Below, piece by piece: positions 7,186-16,827 of a stretch of 64,000 bases of DNA (position 1 is its first letter; the number at the start of each line of letters is the position of its first letter). The translations under genes and the position numbers were made by a program. This DNA is from Dyella amyloliquefaciens (GTDB taxonomy: Bacteria > Pseudomonadota > Gammaproteobacteria > Xanthomonadales > Rhodanobacteraceae). A model generated the notes under the pieces. It made no database searches. It was not told the DNA's origin and saw only the letters and a list, made by a program, of their open reading frames with translations. The DNA is taken from assembly GCF_004296575.1 (NCBI RefSeq), contig NZ_SAYT01000001.1, positions 426,905 to 490,904 on the forward strand, given 5' to 3'.

Positions 7186-10100
7186 CGCGATCTTCCACTT
7201 CTGCTTCCAGAAGCGCGTGATGTTCCTCGTCGTGTCGGCGCTGGTACTGTGCTTCGGTTATTACTCCTGGACGCAGCTCGCCATCGAGGCCTATCCGGAA
7301 CTGAGCGACGTCACCGCGCAGGTGACCACGCAGGTGCCGGGCCTGGCCGCCGAGGAGATCGAGCAGCAGATCACCATTCCGCTGGAGCGCGGCCTGGCGG
7401 GGACGCCGGGTCTGGTGAGCATGCGATCGAGCAGCACCTTCGGCCTGTCGCTGATCACGCTGGTGTTCAAGGACGGCGCCGAGGACTACTGGTCGCGCCA
7501 GCGCGTGATGGAGCGCATCAGCCAGGTGACCTTGCCGCCGGGCGTCACGCCGGGACTGGATCCGGTATCGGGTCCCGCGGGCGAGATCTATCGCTACACG
7601 CTCGAGTCGACCAGCAAGAACCTGATGGAGCTGTCAGAGCTCCAGCGCTGGTTGGTGGTGCCTGCGCTTGAGCGCGTTTCCGGCGTTGCCAACGTGGATA
7701 TCTTTGGTGGCTTCACCAAGGAGTTCCGGCTGGAGCTCGACCCGTCCAGGCTGCTGAAGTACGGTGTCAGTGTCAGCCAGGTCACCAGCGCCATCTCGTC
7801 CAATACCGCCAACGCAGGCGGTGGTCGCATCACGCGCGGCGAGCAGTCGTACATCGTGCGCGGCATCGGCATGGTGCACACGCTGAAGGACCTGGGTGAC
7901 GTCGTGGTGACGCAGAGCAACGGCGTGCCCGTGCTGGTGCGTGATCTCGGCAAGCTCGAGTACGGGCACCAGGTCCGCGAAGGCATCCTCGGCAAGGACA
8001 ACAACCCCGATGCCATCGAGGGCATCGTCGACCTGTTGAAGTACGAGAATCCTTCGCGCGTGCTCGAAGGCATCCATGCCACCGTCGATCAGCTGAACAA
8101 GCAGCTCGCCGCGCAGGACGTGCGCATCGCACCGTACATCGATCGCGACGACCTGGTCGAGGCCACCAAGGAAAAGGTCTTCCACACCGTGATGGAAGGC
8201 GTGGGCCTGGTGTGCATCGTACTGATCCTGTTCCTTGGGAGTCCGCGCTCGGCGATGGTGGCGGCGGTGGCGATTCCCATGTCGCTGGTGACCGTATTCA
8301 TCCTGATGCAGTTCACGCACATGCCGGCGAATCTCTTTTCGCTGGGCGCGATCGATTTCGGCGTGATCGTGGACGGCACCATCGTGGTGACGGAGGCGAT
8401 CCTGCGCCGCCGCGAAGAGAAGCCCAACGCGATACTCACCGAAGACGACGTGATGACGGTGACCAAGCATGTAGGCCGCTCGATCTTCTTCGCGACGCTG
8501 ATCATCGTCACGGCGTATCTTCCGCTGTTCGCGTTCGAGCACGCCGAGGGCAAGCTGTTCCGTCCGATGGCATTTACGGTGGGCTATGCACTGCTGGCCG
8601 CGCTGCTGTGCACGGTGACGCTGACACCCGGCCTGGCATATATAGCGCTGCGCAAGCCGCGGAAGATTTTCCACAACAAGCCGCTGGCGCGCCTGCAGGC
8701 CGCCTATACGGCGACACTGGAGCGCCTGCTCGGCAAGCTGCCGGTGGTCTATTCGGTGGCGGGCGTGGCGCTTGTGGGCGTCGTCGTGCTCGGCGTCACC
8801 ATCGGTCGCGAGTTTCTGCCGGAGCTGGACGAAGGCTCACTGTGGTTGCAGGTGCAGATGCCTACGGGCCTCTCGCTGGACAAGGCGAGTGCCATGACGG
8901 CGGACCTGCGTCGCGCCGTGCGCGAGTTTCCCGAGGTGTCCTTCATCGTCACGCAGATGGGCCGCAACGATACCGGTACGGACCCATGGACGCCGTCGCA
9001 TGTGGAAGCGGGCGTGGGCCTGAAGCCGTATGACAGCTGGCCGGATCGTGAGAGCAAGGCGGAATTCCTGCGTCGCTTCAACGCGCGCATGCAGCAGATT
9101 CCCGGTATCTCGGTCGGCATCAGCCAGCCCATCGTGGATGGCGAGAACGACATGATCGGCGGTGCGCACAGCCCGCTGGTGCTGCGTATCTATGGCGACG
9201 ACCTCGGCGAGCTGCGACGCATCGGTGGCGAGATCGTCGATGTGTTGCATGGCGTGCGCGGCACGGCGGAGGCTTCGATCTTCCAGGAGCCGCCGATCCC
9301 GCAGCTGGCGATCACCGCCGACCGCGATGCGGCCGCGCGCTACGGCATCAATGTTGGCGACGTCAGCAACCTGATCCAGACGGCCATCGGCGGCGCGCCG
9401 ATCACGCAGGTCTACGTTGGGGACAAGACATACAACGTGACGGCCCGCGTCTCCAACGAGACAGCCAACAACCTGGAGGCCGTCGGCCAGCTGCCGCTGA
9501 CCTCCGCCGGCGGTGCACAGGTGCCGCTGAAGCAGGTGGCGGACATCCGCTACAAGACCGGCGAAAGCACCATCGCGCATGAGCAGGGCAGGCGGCAGAT
9601 CACCATCCGCATCGACAACCGCGATCGTGCGCTGTCCGAATACCTGGCCGATGCGCAGCAGCAGATCGATGCCAAGGTGCATTTCGACAAGCAGAACTAC
9701 CAGCTGCAGTGGGCCGGCACCTTCGAGAACCAGCAGCGTGCGCAGGCCCGGCTTGTGGTGGTGATGGGGCTGGTGATGGCGATCATGCTGGTGTTCCTGT
9801 TCATGGAGTTCGGCAAGCTGCACCAGGCGGTTATGGTGCTGGCGGTGGTGCCGCTGGCGACGGTAGGTGGCCTGATCTCGCTGCATCTGCGCGGGGAAAC
9901 CTTGAACATCGCGACTGCCGTGGGCTTCATCGCGCTGTTCGGCGTGGCGGTGCAGAACGGCATCATCATGGTGGCCAACATCAATCGCGTGCGGAAGGAA
10001 GGCCATAACCTGCGTGATGCCGTACTGGAAGGCGCGACCGAACGCTTCCGGCCCGTGCTGATGACCGCCACGGTCGCCAGCGTGGGCATGCTGCCGGCGG

Positions 10101-10279
10101 CGCTCGCCACCGGCATCGGCACCGACGTGCAGCGCGGTCTCGCCACCGTCGTGGTGGGCGGCCTGCCCATCGCCACGCTGCTCACGCTGTTCATCCTTCC
10201 GGGCTTCTATTTCGCCGTCGAGCGACTCATCGACCGGCGTCGTCGCCAGCACCGTCCGCATCCGTCGCGGGAGCTGTGA
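7178..10279 (+). CDS. Heavy-metal efflux RND transporter, CzcA-like
   Basis: This proton-driven inner-membrane trimer subunit has 1033 aa, the length of the HME-RND family. It has the expected repeat of a first helix, a large periplasmic loop, and six plus five further helices. The proton-relay triad of CzcA is preserved: Asp393, Asp399 and Glu406 in IDFGVIVDGTIVVTE, with the same 6- and 7-residue spacing as Asp402/Asp408/Glu415 of Cupriavidus CzcA. The C-terminal NGIIMVANINRVRKEG segment is also typical. This argues for divalent-cation export (Zn, Co, Cd or a relative) rather than drug export; the exact metal is not readable. It is the middle gene of a tight three-gene operon. Confidence 0.9.
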   Translation: MINAIFHFCFQKRVMFLVVSALVLCFGYYSWTQLAIEAYPELSDVTAQVTTQVPGLAAEEIEQQITIPLERGLAGTPGLVSMRSSSTFGLSLITLVFKDGAEDYWSRQRVMERISQVTLPPGVTPGLDPVSGPAGEIYRYTLESTSKNLMELSELQRWLVVPALERVSGVANVDIFGGFTKEFRLELDPSRLLKYGVSVSQVTSAISSNTANAGGGRITRGEQSYIVRGIGMVHTLKDLGDVVVTQSNGVPVLVRDLGKLEYGHQVREGILGKDNNPDAIEGIVDLLKYENPSRVLEGIHATVDQLNKQLAAQDVRIAPYIDRDDLVEATKEKVFHTVMEGVGLVCIVLILFLGSPRSAMVAAVAIPMSLVTVFILMQFTHMPANLFSLGAIDFGVIVDGTIVVTEAILRRREEKPNAILTEDDVMTVTKHVGRSIFFATLIIVTAYLPLFAFEHAEGKLFRPMAFTVGYALLAALLCTVTLTPGLAYIALRKPRKIFHNKPLARLQAAYTATLERLLGKLPVVYSVAGVALVGVVVLGVTIGREFLPELDEGSLWLQVQMPTGLSLDKASAMTADLRRAVREFPEVSFIVTQMGRNDTGTDPWTPSHVEAGVGLKPYDSWPDRESKAEFLRRFNARMQQIPGISVGISQPIVDGENDMIGGAHSPLVLRIYGDDLGELRRIGGEIVDVLHGVRGTAEASIFQEPPIPQLAITADRDAAARYGINVGDVSNLIQTAIGGAPITQVYVGDKTYNVTARVSNETANNLEAVGQLPLTSAGGAQVPLKQVADIRYKTGESTIAHEQGRRQITIRIDNRDRALSEYLADAQQQIDAKVHFDKQNYQLQWAGTFENQQRAQARLVVVMGLVMAIMLVFLFMEFGKLHQAVMVLAVVPLATVGGLISLHLRGETLNIATAVGFIALFGVAVQNGIIMVANINRVRKEGHNLRDAVLEGATERFRPVLMTATVASVGMLPAALATGIGTDVQRGLATVVVGGLPIATLLTLFILPGFYFAVERLIDRRRRQHRPHPSREL

Positions 10280-10281
10280 TC

Positions 10282-11784
10282 ATGATCAAGACCAACGTCC
10301 TTCATCCGCTGCGCCCGATGCTTGCCCTGAGCATCGCCTTTGCCCTCAGCGCATGCGCCGTGGGGCCCGATTACAAGCGACCACAGGCACCCGGGGCCAA
10401 GGATTACGCAGCCACGCCGATCGCCCGCGATACCGCCGCGACGACGGGAGCTGGCGGCGAATCGCAGCACCTGCTGCAATCCATGGACATGCCGGGCCAG
10501 TGGTGGACCTTGTTCCATTCCGAGCCGCTCAATGCGCTGATCGACGATGCGCTCAAGCACAATGCCGACGTGGAAGCTGCGCACGCCGCGCTCAAGGTGG
10601 CCTGGGAGGCGGCGTACGCGCAGCGTGGCGCGTACTTCCCGCAGGTGAATGCCAGCGTGAATCCGACCCGACAGGACATCGCCAAGGACCTCGCGAGCCC
10701 GGCAGCTTCAGGCGCGGATCTCTATAACCTGACCACCGCGCAGGTCAGCGTGTCGTACGTACTCGACCTGTGGGGCGGCAACCGGCGCCAGGTCGAGTCG
10801 CTGGTGGCGCAGGCGAACCAGCAGCGCTTCCAGCTGGAGGCGACCTATCTGACGCTCACCAGCAACGTGGTGAACGCGGCGATCCAGGAGGCGTCGCTGC
10901 GTGCGCAGATCCAGACCACGCAGCAGATCATCGAGGCGCAAGGCAGGATCCTCGCCACCTTGCAGCGGCAGCAGGAGCTGGGCGACGCATCCGACGCCGG
11001 CGTGGCCGCCCAGGTCACGGCACTGGAGCAGAGCAAGGCCACGCTGCCGCCGTTGGACAAGCAGCTGGCGCAGCAGCGCGATCTGCTTGCCGTGCTGACC
11101 GGCCGCACGCCGGACCAGCGAATCGATGCGCAGTTCACACTGGAGGGCCTGCAGCTGCCGACCGACCTGCCTCTCAGCTTGCCCGCCCAGCTGGTGGAGC
11201 AGCGGCCCGACGTACGCATGTCGGAGGAGGAGTTGCATGCCGCAAGTGCGCAGGTAGGGGTCGCCATCGCCAATCGCCTGCCCAACGTGCAGATCGACGC
11301 GTCCTTCGGGAGTGCCTCGGAGAAGGCCAGCCAGCTGTTCAGCGCAGGCAATGGCTTCTGGAACCTTGGTGCATCGGTGACGCAGCCGCTGTTTGACGGC
11401 GGCACGCTCAAGCACAAGCAACGCGGGGCCGAGGCGGCGCTTCAGCAGGCGGCCGCGCAGTACCGGAGTACCGTGCTGCAGGCGGTGCAGAATGTGGCCG
11501 ACACCTTGCATGCCATCGACTCGGACGCACAGGCGCTCGCGGCCAGCGAACGTGCCGAGCGTGCGGCTGCCCACAGCCTCGACGTCGCCAGGCGCCAGCT
11601 CGCACTTGGCGACCTGAGCGAAAGTGCGTTGCTCAACACGGAGTTGGCGTGGCAGCAGACTGCGCTGGCCCTGGTGCAGGCGAGGGCGGCGCGTTACGCC
11701 GATACGGTGGCGCTGTTCCAGGCACTGGGTGGAGGTTGGTGGCGTCGCAACGATGCGCAGGACGTCGCCGCGTCGTCGCGTTGA
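10282..11784 (+). CDS. Outer-membrane efflux channel, NodT/OprM family lipoprotein
   Basis: This TolC-like outer-membrane factor completes the tripartite metal pump. The 500-aa protein has a lipobox LSAC with Cys25, then the family opening AVGPDYKRP, two copies of the long alpha-helical OEP unit, and motifs such as LDLWGGNRRQVE and RPDVRMSEEELHAA. The ATG at 10282 is preferred, with CGGGAG about 9 nt upstream; a GTG at 10276, overlapping the pump stop, would add only two residues. The start lies 2 nt after the pump gene, so the three genes are probably one transcript. The family and role are clear, the substrate is not. Confidence 0.88.
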   Translation: MIKTNVLHPLRPMLALSIAFALSACAVGPDYKRPQAPGAKDYAATPIARDTAATTGAGGESQHLLQSMDMPGQWWTLFHSEPLNALIDDALKHNADVEAAHAALKVAWEAAYAQRGAYFPQVNASVNPTRQDIAKDLASPAASGADLYNLTTAQVSVSYVLDLWGGNRRQVESLVAQANQQRFQLEATYLTLTSNVVNAAIQEASLRAQIQTTQQIIEAQGRILATLQRQQELGDASDAGVAAQVTALEQSKATLPPLDKQLAQQRDLLAVLTGRTPDQRIDAQFTLEGLQLPTDLPLSLPAQLVEQRPDVRMSEEELHAASAQVGVAIANRLPNVQIDASFGSASEKASQLFSAGNGFWNLGASVTQPLFDGGTLKHKQRGAEAALQQAAAQYRSTVLQAVQNVADTLHAIDSDAQALAASERAERAAAHSLDVARRQLALGDLSESALLNTELAWQQTALALVQARAARYADTVALFQALGGGWWRRNDAQDVAASSR

Positions 11785-11815
11785 GGCGGCATGGCGCCGC
11801 CGGAAAGCGGCGGCG

Positions 11816-12412
11816 TCAGTCCTGCAGGTCGATATCCAGGCTTTCCAGTAGCGCGACGGCTTCCGGCAGCGAGAACCGCGCCCGCTTGATGTCGTTGGTG
11901 AAGATGTCGATGCGGTAATTGCAGGCGTCGATGAAGTTGGCGCCCGCCAGCCGCGTGCGCGCGAAGACGCTGTCGCGCAGGTCTGTATCGCGGAAGTCCG
12001 CTTCCGTGCAGTTGGCATCGGTGAAGTCGACGTCGAGCGCGCGGCATTCGACCAGCTCGCATTCGCGCAGGTCCAGGCCGAAGAAGGTGGAGTCGTTGAG
12101 CACGCAACGGCGGAACGACAAGGCCTTGGCCAGGCGTACGCGCGGCCAGTGGGCCCGGGTCCAGTTGATGCCGACCATCTTGCAGTCGGCAAAGCTCGCG
12201 GCATCGAAGCTGCTGCCGGTCAGCCGGACCAGGCTGAGGTTGCAGTCGATGAACTCGCAGTCGTTGAAGCGGCAGCGGGCGAGCGTGGCTTCGCTGAAGT
12301 TGCAGTGACGGAACGTGCAGTCGCGGAAGCGGATGCCATCGATCGTGACGCCGGCGAAGTCGGCATCGTCGAAGTTCTCGTCGTCATATTCCTGTTGCGT
12401 CAGCGTGGCCAT
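11816..12412 (-). CDS. Pentapeptide-repeat protein
   Basis: The 198-aa product is built of tandem A(D/N)LXX-type pentapeptides almost throughout (for example DFAGV, CTFRH, CNFSE, CEFID, CNLSL, ADFRD, TDLRD), which fold into a right-handed beta-helix. It has no signal peptide or membrane helix, so it should be cytoplasmic. Relatives include Qnr-like gyrase-protecting proteins and many of unknown role; the QnrB/MfpA-specific features cannot be judged by eye, and I do not assign resistance. It lies convergent to the efflux operon, 31 bp from its end, and 10 bp downstream of the DedA gene on the same strand, so it may be co-transcribed with that gene. Confidence 0.85.
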   Translation of the reverse strand: MATLTQQEYDDENFDDADFAGVTIDGIRFRDCTFRHCNFSEATLARCRFNDCEFIDCNLSLVRLTGSSFDAASFADCKMVGINWTRAHWPRVRLAKALSFRRCVLNDSTFFGLDLRECELVECRALDVDFTDANCTEADFRDTDLRDSVFARTRLAGANFIDACNYRIDIFTNDIKRARFSLPEAVALLESLDIDLQD

Positions 12413-12422
12413 GGGATGTAGC

Positions 12423-13049
12423 TCAACGCGTGCCGGACTCGCACGCCACCCGGCGCCTGTGCCGCCACCACAACAACAGCACGATCAGCACCACCACGCC
12501 GCCGAACAACCACAGCCCGTTCTGTCCGCGGCGGATCCACATCGCCAACCACTCGTGGTTGTTGGCGCCGAAATAGCCGAGGTAGACCCAGATCGGCACG
12601 CTGATCAGCGCGGCGCTGCCGTCGAGCAGGAAGAAGCGCAGGAACGACACGCGATGGGTGGAGCCGGCGGTGATGAAAACCGCCGTGCGCATGCCCGGCA
12701 GGAAGCGGGCAATGAACATCAGGCGGTTGCCGTAGCGTTCGAATTTTTCCTGCACCTTGGCATAGCGCTCGGGCGTGAGCACACGCGCCACGAGCCGCCA
12801 TTGGCGAATGCGCGCACCGTAGTGATGCCCCAGCAGGAACATGCCGGCGTCGCCGACCAGCACGCCGGCCATGCCTACGCCGAACATGATGTGTACGTTG
12901 CCGTAGCCCAGGCCGGTGATGACACCGCCGGCGACCAGGGTAATGTCCTCGGGCAGCGGCGCACCCGCGCCGCACAGCAACAACGCGATGAATACCGCGA
13001 GGTAGCCGTTCTCGGCGAACAGGGTCACCAGTCGTTCAAGCAGTTCCAT
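12423..13049 (-). CDS. DedA family membrane protein (VTT domain)
   Basis: This 208-aa polytopic inner-membrane protein has the DedA/VTT signature: an N-terminal ENGYLAVFIALLLCGAGAPLPEDI re-entrant region with the conserved acidic residue after the proline, followed by VGDAGMFLLGHHYG, RFLPGMRTAVFITAG and a C-terminal membrane helix. DedA proteins support envelope integrity and proton-motive force, and members flip undecaprenyl phosphate or phosphatidylethanolamine. Which lipid this one handles is unknown. It sits between dnaG, with a 224-bp gap, and the pentapeptide-repeat gene on the same strand. Confidence 0.87.
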   Translation of the reverse strand: MELLERLVTLFAENGYLAVFIALLLCGAGAPLPEDITLVAGGVITGLGYGNVHIMFGVGMAGVLVGDAGMFLLGHHYGARIRQWRLVARVLTPERYAKVQEKFERYGNRLMFIARFLPGMRTAVFITAGSTHRVSFLRFFLLDGSAALISVPIWVYLGYFGANNHEWLAMWIRRGQNGLWLFGGVVVLIVLLLWWRHRRRVACESGTR

Positions 13050-13273
13050 CTACGTCCATGCCCGGGCAAGCACCCATGCCTACTAGTAAGGGTCGATGAT
13101 CCCATAGGAGGGCGTCAGCACGCTTGCGGCAGCGCACGGACGCTTCTGTTCCCCTCCTGGGGAGGGCGGGGTGTTCATCTTGCAGGCTGGGAAGTTAGAA
13201 CGCTGTTCTTTGGGGCGGCGGGGCAGCCGTCACGCCCTGGATCGATCAAGCAACGCGACAGGCAGTCAAACGC

Positions 13274-15064
13274 TCACTCTGCCTTCACCGGCGCGACGCG
13301 CGCGGCCAACAACTCGCGCAGCTCGGCCTTCTCCGCGCTACTGAGCGCGCTCTCGCGGCTCTTGGCGGTCAGCCAGTCGCGTCGCTGGATCACAGCCTGC
13401 TGCTCCATGCGCGCGAGTGCATCGAAGAACTCGGCACGCTGCGTCTCGGGTTCACCGACGACCATGGCCGCCATGAGCTTTTGCAGGGCCGCGTATTCGG
13501 GGCGTTCGGCAAAGTGTTCCACCAGCATGGCTGGGTTGATGCCGGGGCGCGAGCGCGCCAGGTCGATCAACTCCGCCAGCAGTTCCACGCCCGGCTTGTC
13601 CATGCGCAGGAAACCATATGGGCGCGCCACTTCGTCTGCGACGCCCGGTTGCGCCAGCAGGAGTGCAATGGCGCTGCGCACCAACGAGCGCTGCACCACG
13701 ATGGGTCGCTGCACCGTGCGTCGGGCAGCGGGATCGGCCTCGAGCACAGCGCGGGCGCCGGTGCGCTTCTCCAGCTCCTGCGCCATCAGGTCACGGAACG
13801 CGCCATCGGGCAGTCGTGCGATCAGCGGACGGGCTCGCTCGGCCAATCGTGCGCGGCCATCGAGGCTCGCCGTATCGACGTCGTGCGCGAGTTCGCCGAA
13901 GAAGTAGGTCGACAGCGGCGTGGCTTCCTTCAGGCGTTTCTCGAAACCGTCCTTGCCTTCCTTGCGGATCAGCGTGTCCGGATCCTCGCCGTCGGGCAGG
14001 AACAGGAAGTACGCCTGCCGGCCATCGCGCAGGCGCGGCAAGGCCGACTCCAGCGCTTTCCATGCGGCCGCGCGGCCGGCGCGGTCGCCGTCGAAACAGA
14101 ACACCACGTCGGGCGCGGCACGGAACAGCACCTCGGTGTGTTCGGGCGTAGTGGCCGTGCCCAGCGTCGCTACCGCAATCGGCAGGCCGGCCTGGTGCAT
14201 GGCGATCACGTCCATGTAGCCCTCGACCACCACAATGCGCGAAAGGCTCGGGTTCGCCTGCTTCACCTGCCATAGCGCGAATAGCTCGCGCCCCTTGTGG
14301 AACAGCGGCGTTTCCGGCGAGTTGAGGTATTTGGGGCCCGGCTCTTTTTGAGGAGTGCGGGCAGGGATGCCCGCTTCTTGAACTTCGCGCGCAGGAAGCG
14401 CGCTGGAAATAATGCGGCCACCGAACGCGATCACGCGTCCGCGCCGATCGAGGATGGGAAACATCAGGCGTTCGCGGAAACGGTCGTAGCGGTTGCCGCG
14501 TTCGTTGCTCGCCACCATGCCGGCTTCGTTGAGCAGGTGCATGCGCTTGTCGCTGCCACCCAGCGCCTTGATCACGCCATCGAAACCGGCGGGCGCCCAG
14601 CCGATGCGGAAGCGCTGAATGGTCTGCTCATCCAGCCCGCGCTTCTTGCAGTACGCCTGCGCATCGGCGCTCTTGGGCAGCTCGTTCTCGTACCAGCGGG
14701 CCGACGCGTCGAGCAGCGCGTAGAGGTCGGTCTTGTCCTCGCGCTGCGCGCGATCATCGCCGCCTTCGCGCGGCACGGTAAGGCCGACGGACTGCGCCAG
14801 CTCTTCCACCGCATCGGGGAATTCCAGGCGCTCGTAGTCCATCAGGAACTTCAGCGCACTGCCGTGCGCGCCGCAGCCGAAGCAGTGGAAGAACTGCTTG
14901 GCGGGGCTCACGTAGAACGACGGCGAACGTTCGTTGTGGAACGGACAGCAGGCGGTCCATTCCCTGCCGGCTTTTTTCAGCGGCACGCGCCGCTCGATCA
15001 CATCGACGATGTCGACGCGGGCAAGCAATTCGTCGATGAAACTGTCGGGAATACGTCCGCGCAT
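13274..15064 (-). CDS. dnaG: DNA primase
   Basis: DnaG makes the RNA primers for replication. The 596-aa protein has the three usual parts: an N-terminal CHC2 zinc ribbon (Cys40, His43, Cys61, Cys64 in CCPFHNERS...FHCFGCG), the RNA-polymerase core with a TOPRIM motif (VVVEGYMDVIAMHQAG and the later FCFDGDRAG), and a C-terminal helicase-binding region of about 150 residues. The length is normal. It belongs to the classic macromolecular-synthesis neighbourhood with rpsU and yqeY upstream, though a GNAT gene on the other strand and a small membrane-protein gene intervene. rpoD does not follow it: the next gene downstream encodes a DedA protein. Confidence 0.96.
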   Translation of the reverse strand: MRGRIPDSFIDELLARVDIVDVIERRVPLKKAGREWTACCPFHNERSPSFYVSPAKQFFHCFGCGAHGSALKFLMDYERLEFPDAVEELAQSVGLTVPREGGDDRAQREDKTDLYALLDASARWYENELPKSADAQAYCKKRGLDEQTIQRFRIGWAPAGFDGVIKALGGSDKRMHLLNEAGMVASNERGNRYDRFRERLMFPILDRRGRVIAFGGRIISSALPAREVQEAGIPARTPQKEPGPKYLNSPETPLFHKGRELFALWQVKQANPSLSRIVVVEGYMDVIAMHQAGLPIAVATLGTATTPEHTEVLFRAAPDVVFCFDGDRAGRAAAWKALESALPRLRDGRQAYFLFLPDGEDPDTLIRKEGKDGFEKRLKEATPLSTYFFGELAHDVDTASLDGRARLAERARPLIARLPDGAFRDLMAQELEKRTGARAVLEADPAARRTVQRPIVVQRSLVRSAIALLLAQPGVADEVARPYGFLRMDKPGVELLAELIDLARSRPGINPAMLVEHFAERPEYAALQKLMAAMVVGEPETQRAEFFDALARMEQQAVIQRRDWLTAKSRESALSSAEKAELRELLAARVAPVKAE

Positions 15065-15208
15065 AAGACGAGTAGTTTAGAGGGTGTTGCGCTTCCTGGT
15101 ATGCCCATGGCCGACACGCCCCCCACGCCGGCCGATGGCGCCTCTGCGCGGCTCCGCAGGGCTGCCCTATGCTGGAACGGACAAGCGGTTCCACTCAGGG
15201 GATCGCGG

Positions 15209-15859
15209 ATGGGAGAGGGCATGGCGCGGTCCGGCTTGAAGATTCGTTTCCGCCCGGCGGCGCCCGAGGATGCCGTGGTGGCCGTGCCGCTGATCTACGC
15301 CTCGGGACCGGACTCGTTCGATTACGTCTTCACCACCCGCGACGGTGGTGACGCCCTGGCCTTCCTGGGGCATTGCTTCATGGATGGAGCCGGCGAGTTC
15401 GGCTGGCGCAATCACTGGGTCGGCGTGGCTGGCGATCGCGTGGTAGCGGTCGGGGCAGGCTACGGTGCCGATACCAAGTGGCCGTTCACCCTGGCGGCGG
15501 CGCGCCAGATCATCGGGCATTACGGACTGCGTCGCGGACTGGGCGCGATCGTGCGCGGGTTGCGCGTGGAGTCGGTGATTCGTCCTCCCGATGGCGACAT
15601 GCACTACCTGGCCCATCTGGCCGTGCTGCCGGAGCTGAGGGGGCAGGGCGTAGGTCACGCCCTGATCGATCACCTGATCGGGTTGGCGCGGGATGCCGGC
15701 CATCGACGCATCACACTGGACGTCGCGGCCAGCAATCCACGCGCGGAAGCGCTGTACCAGAGCACCGGTTTCCGGGTCACCGTCGAACGCAAATCGCAGT
15801 TGACCAGCGAATGCGGTCGGGTGGTCGATCACCGGCGCATGGAACGCGTGCTCGACTGA
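15209..15859 (+). CDS. GNAT family N-acetyltransferase
   Basis: A 216-aa acetyltransferase-fold protein. The acetyl-CoA-binding motif A is plain: LAVLPELRGQGVGHALIDHL, followed by RITLDVAASNPRAEALYQSTGF as motif B. The N-terminal half (FRPAAPEDAVVAVPLIYASG) matches the usual GNAT opening. Substrate unknown. ATG 15209 has AGGGG 7 nt upstream; ATG 15221 is an in-frame alternative. The gene is divergent from dnaG and converges on the small membrane-protein gene at 15866, only 6 bp away, so it interrupts the strand of the rpsU-dnaG cluster. Confidence 0.85.
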   Translation: MGEGMARSGLKIRFRPAAPEDAVVAVPLIYASGPDSFDYVFTTRDGGDALAFLGHCFMDGAGEFGWRNHWVGVAGDRVVAVGAGYGADTKWPFTLAAARQIIGHYGLRRGLGAIVRGLRVESVIRPPDGDMHYLAHLAVLPELRGQGVGHALIDHLIGLARDAGHRRITLDVAASNPRAEALYQSTGFRVTVERKSQLTSECGRVVDHRRMERVLD

Positions 15860-15865
15860 GCCTCG

Positions 15866-16036
15866 CTACAACGCGTTGAAGATGCCGGTCAGTGCCAGCA
15901 GTGCCAGCAGGAACAGGATCAGGAAGATCGCGAACAGGACTTTGGCGATGGTGCCGGTGATGCCGGCAACCGCGCCGAAACCCAGCCAGCCGGTCACCAG
16001 CGAAACGATGGCGAAGATGATGGCCCACTTGAGCAT
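15866..16036 (-). CDS. Small membrane protein, DUF1328/YtjA-like
   Basis: A 56-aa ORF beginning MLKWAIIFAIVSLVTGWLG has AGGGAG upstream of its ATG. It is almost wholly hydrophobic, with two predicted helices: residues 4-24, including the GFGAVAGI turn, and 30-52. The MLKWA start, the GWLGFGAVAGIT middle segment and the length fit the YtjA/DUF1328 family of tiny inner-membrane proteins, whose role is poorly defined and which are often stress-induced. It lies 177 bp downstream of yqeY on the same strand. Confidence 0.8.
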   Translation of the reverse strand: MLKWAIIFAIVSLVTGWLGFGAVAGITGTIAKVLFAIFLILFLLALLALTGIFNAL

Positions 16037-16213
16037 GAGGCACTCCCTTGTCGTTGGACGGGACCAGTCGTTGACTGGCCACTACCGGTTGTAGGGAGCC
16101 GGGCGTGAAAGGCTTGCAGCAAAAGCCTTCGAAAGTCGTGGTGAGCGGGTTGCCCGCTCACCTGCGAGACAGCCGCGCCTTGGTGGCGAGACAGCTTTGT
16201 GAAGCGCGCGTGT

Positions 16214-16660
16214 TCAGCCTGCGAGACGCGTCTTGATGCGGCCGGACACGGCGCCCATGTCGGCGCGGCCGGCGGCCTTTTCCTTCACCGCGGCCACCAC
16301 CTTGCCCATGTCGCGCGGCGAGGAGGCACCGGTTTCGGCGATGGCGGCGGTAATCAGCGCATCGACTTCCTCGTCGCTGAGCTTGGCCGGCAGGTAGGTC
16401 CCGATCACAGCCATTTCGGCGCGTTCGATATCGGCCAGGTCCGGGCGGCTGGCGGCCTCGTACTGGCTGATCGAGTCCTTGCGCTGCTTGACCATCTTTT
16501 CCAGCACGGACAGCGTCTGGACGTCGTCCAGCTCGATGCGCTCGTCCACTTCGCGCTGCTTGACCGCGGCCAGGATCAGACGGATCACGCCCAGCCGGTC
16601 CTTGTCGCCGCCACGCATGGCGTTCTTCATGTCTTCGGTGAGCTGCTGCTTGAGAGTCAT
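16214..16660 (-). CDS. yqeY: GatB/YqeY domain-containing protein
   Basis: A 148-aa stand-alone YqeY protein, homologous to the C-terminal tRNA-interacting domain of GatB/GatE amidotransferases. The start MTLKQQLTEDMKNAMRGGD, the DRLGVIRLILAAVKQREVDE segment, YEAASRPDLADIERAE and the Gly-rich C-terminal end (GRADMGAVSGRIKTRL) are typical, and the length is normal. Its biochemical role alone is not settled. It follows rpsU by 167 bp on the same strand, the arrangement seen in many gammaproteobacteria, and is probably read from the rpsU promoter. Confidence 0.93.
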   Translation of the reverse strand: MTLKQQLTEDMKNAMRGGDKDRLGVIRLILAAVKQREVDERIELDDVQTLSVLEKMVKQRKDSISQYEAASRPDLADIERAEMAVIGTYLPAKLSDEEVDALITAAIAETGASSPRDMGKVVAAVKEKAAGRADMGAVSGRIKTRLAG

Positions 16661-16827
16661 GTTTTATCCTCGGAAACACACAAAGCCGACGCTGCTCGGG
16701 GCAACGTCGGCTAGTGTAGGTCTACATCGACAGCGGCAGCGGATGGACGCGCCAGCTGCCAAGCTACCTGGTACGGCGCCATAAGCGCCGAAGCCCTGGG
16801 GTCGTCCGCGGGACGCGGACGCAAGGC

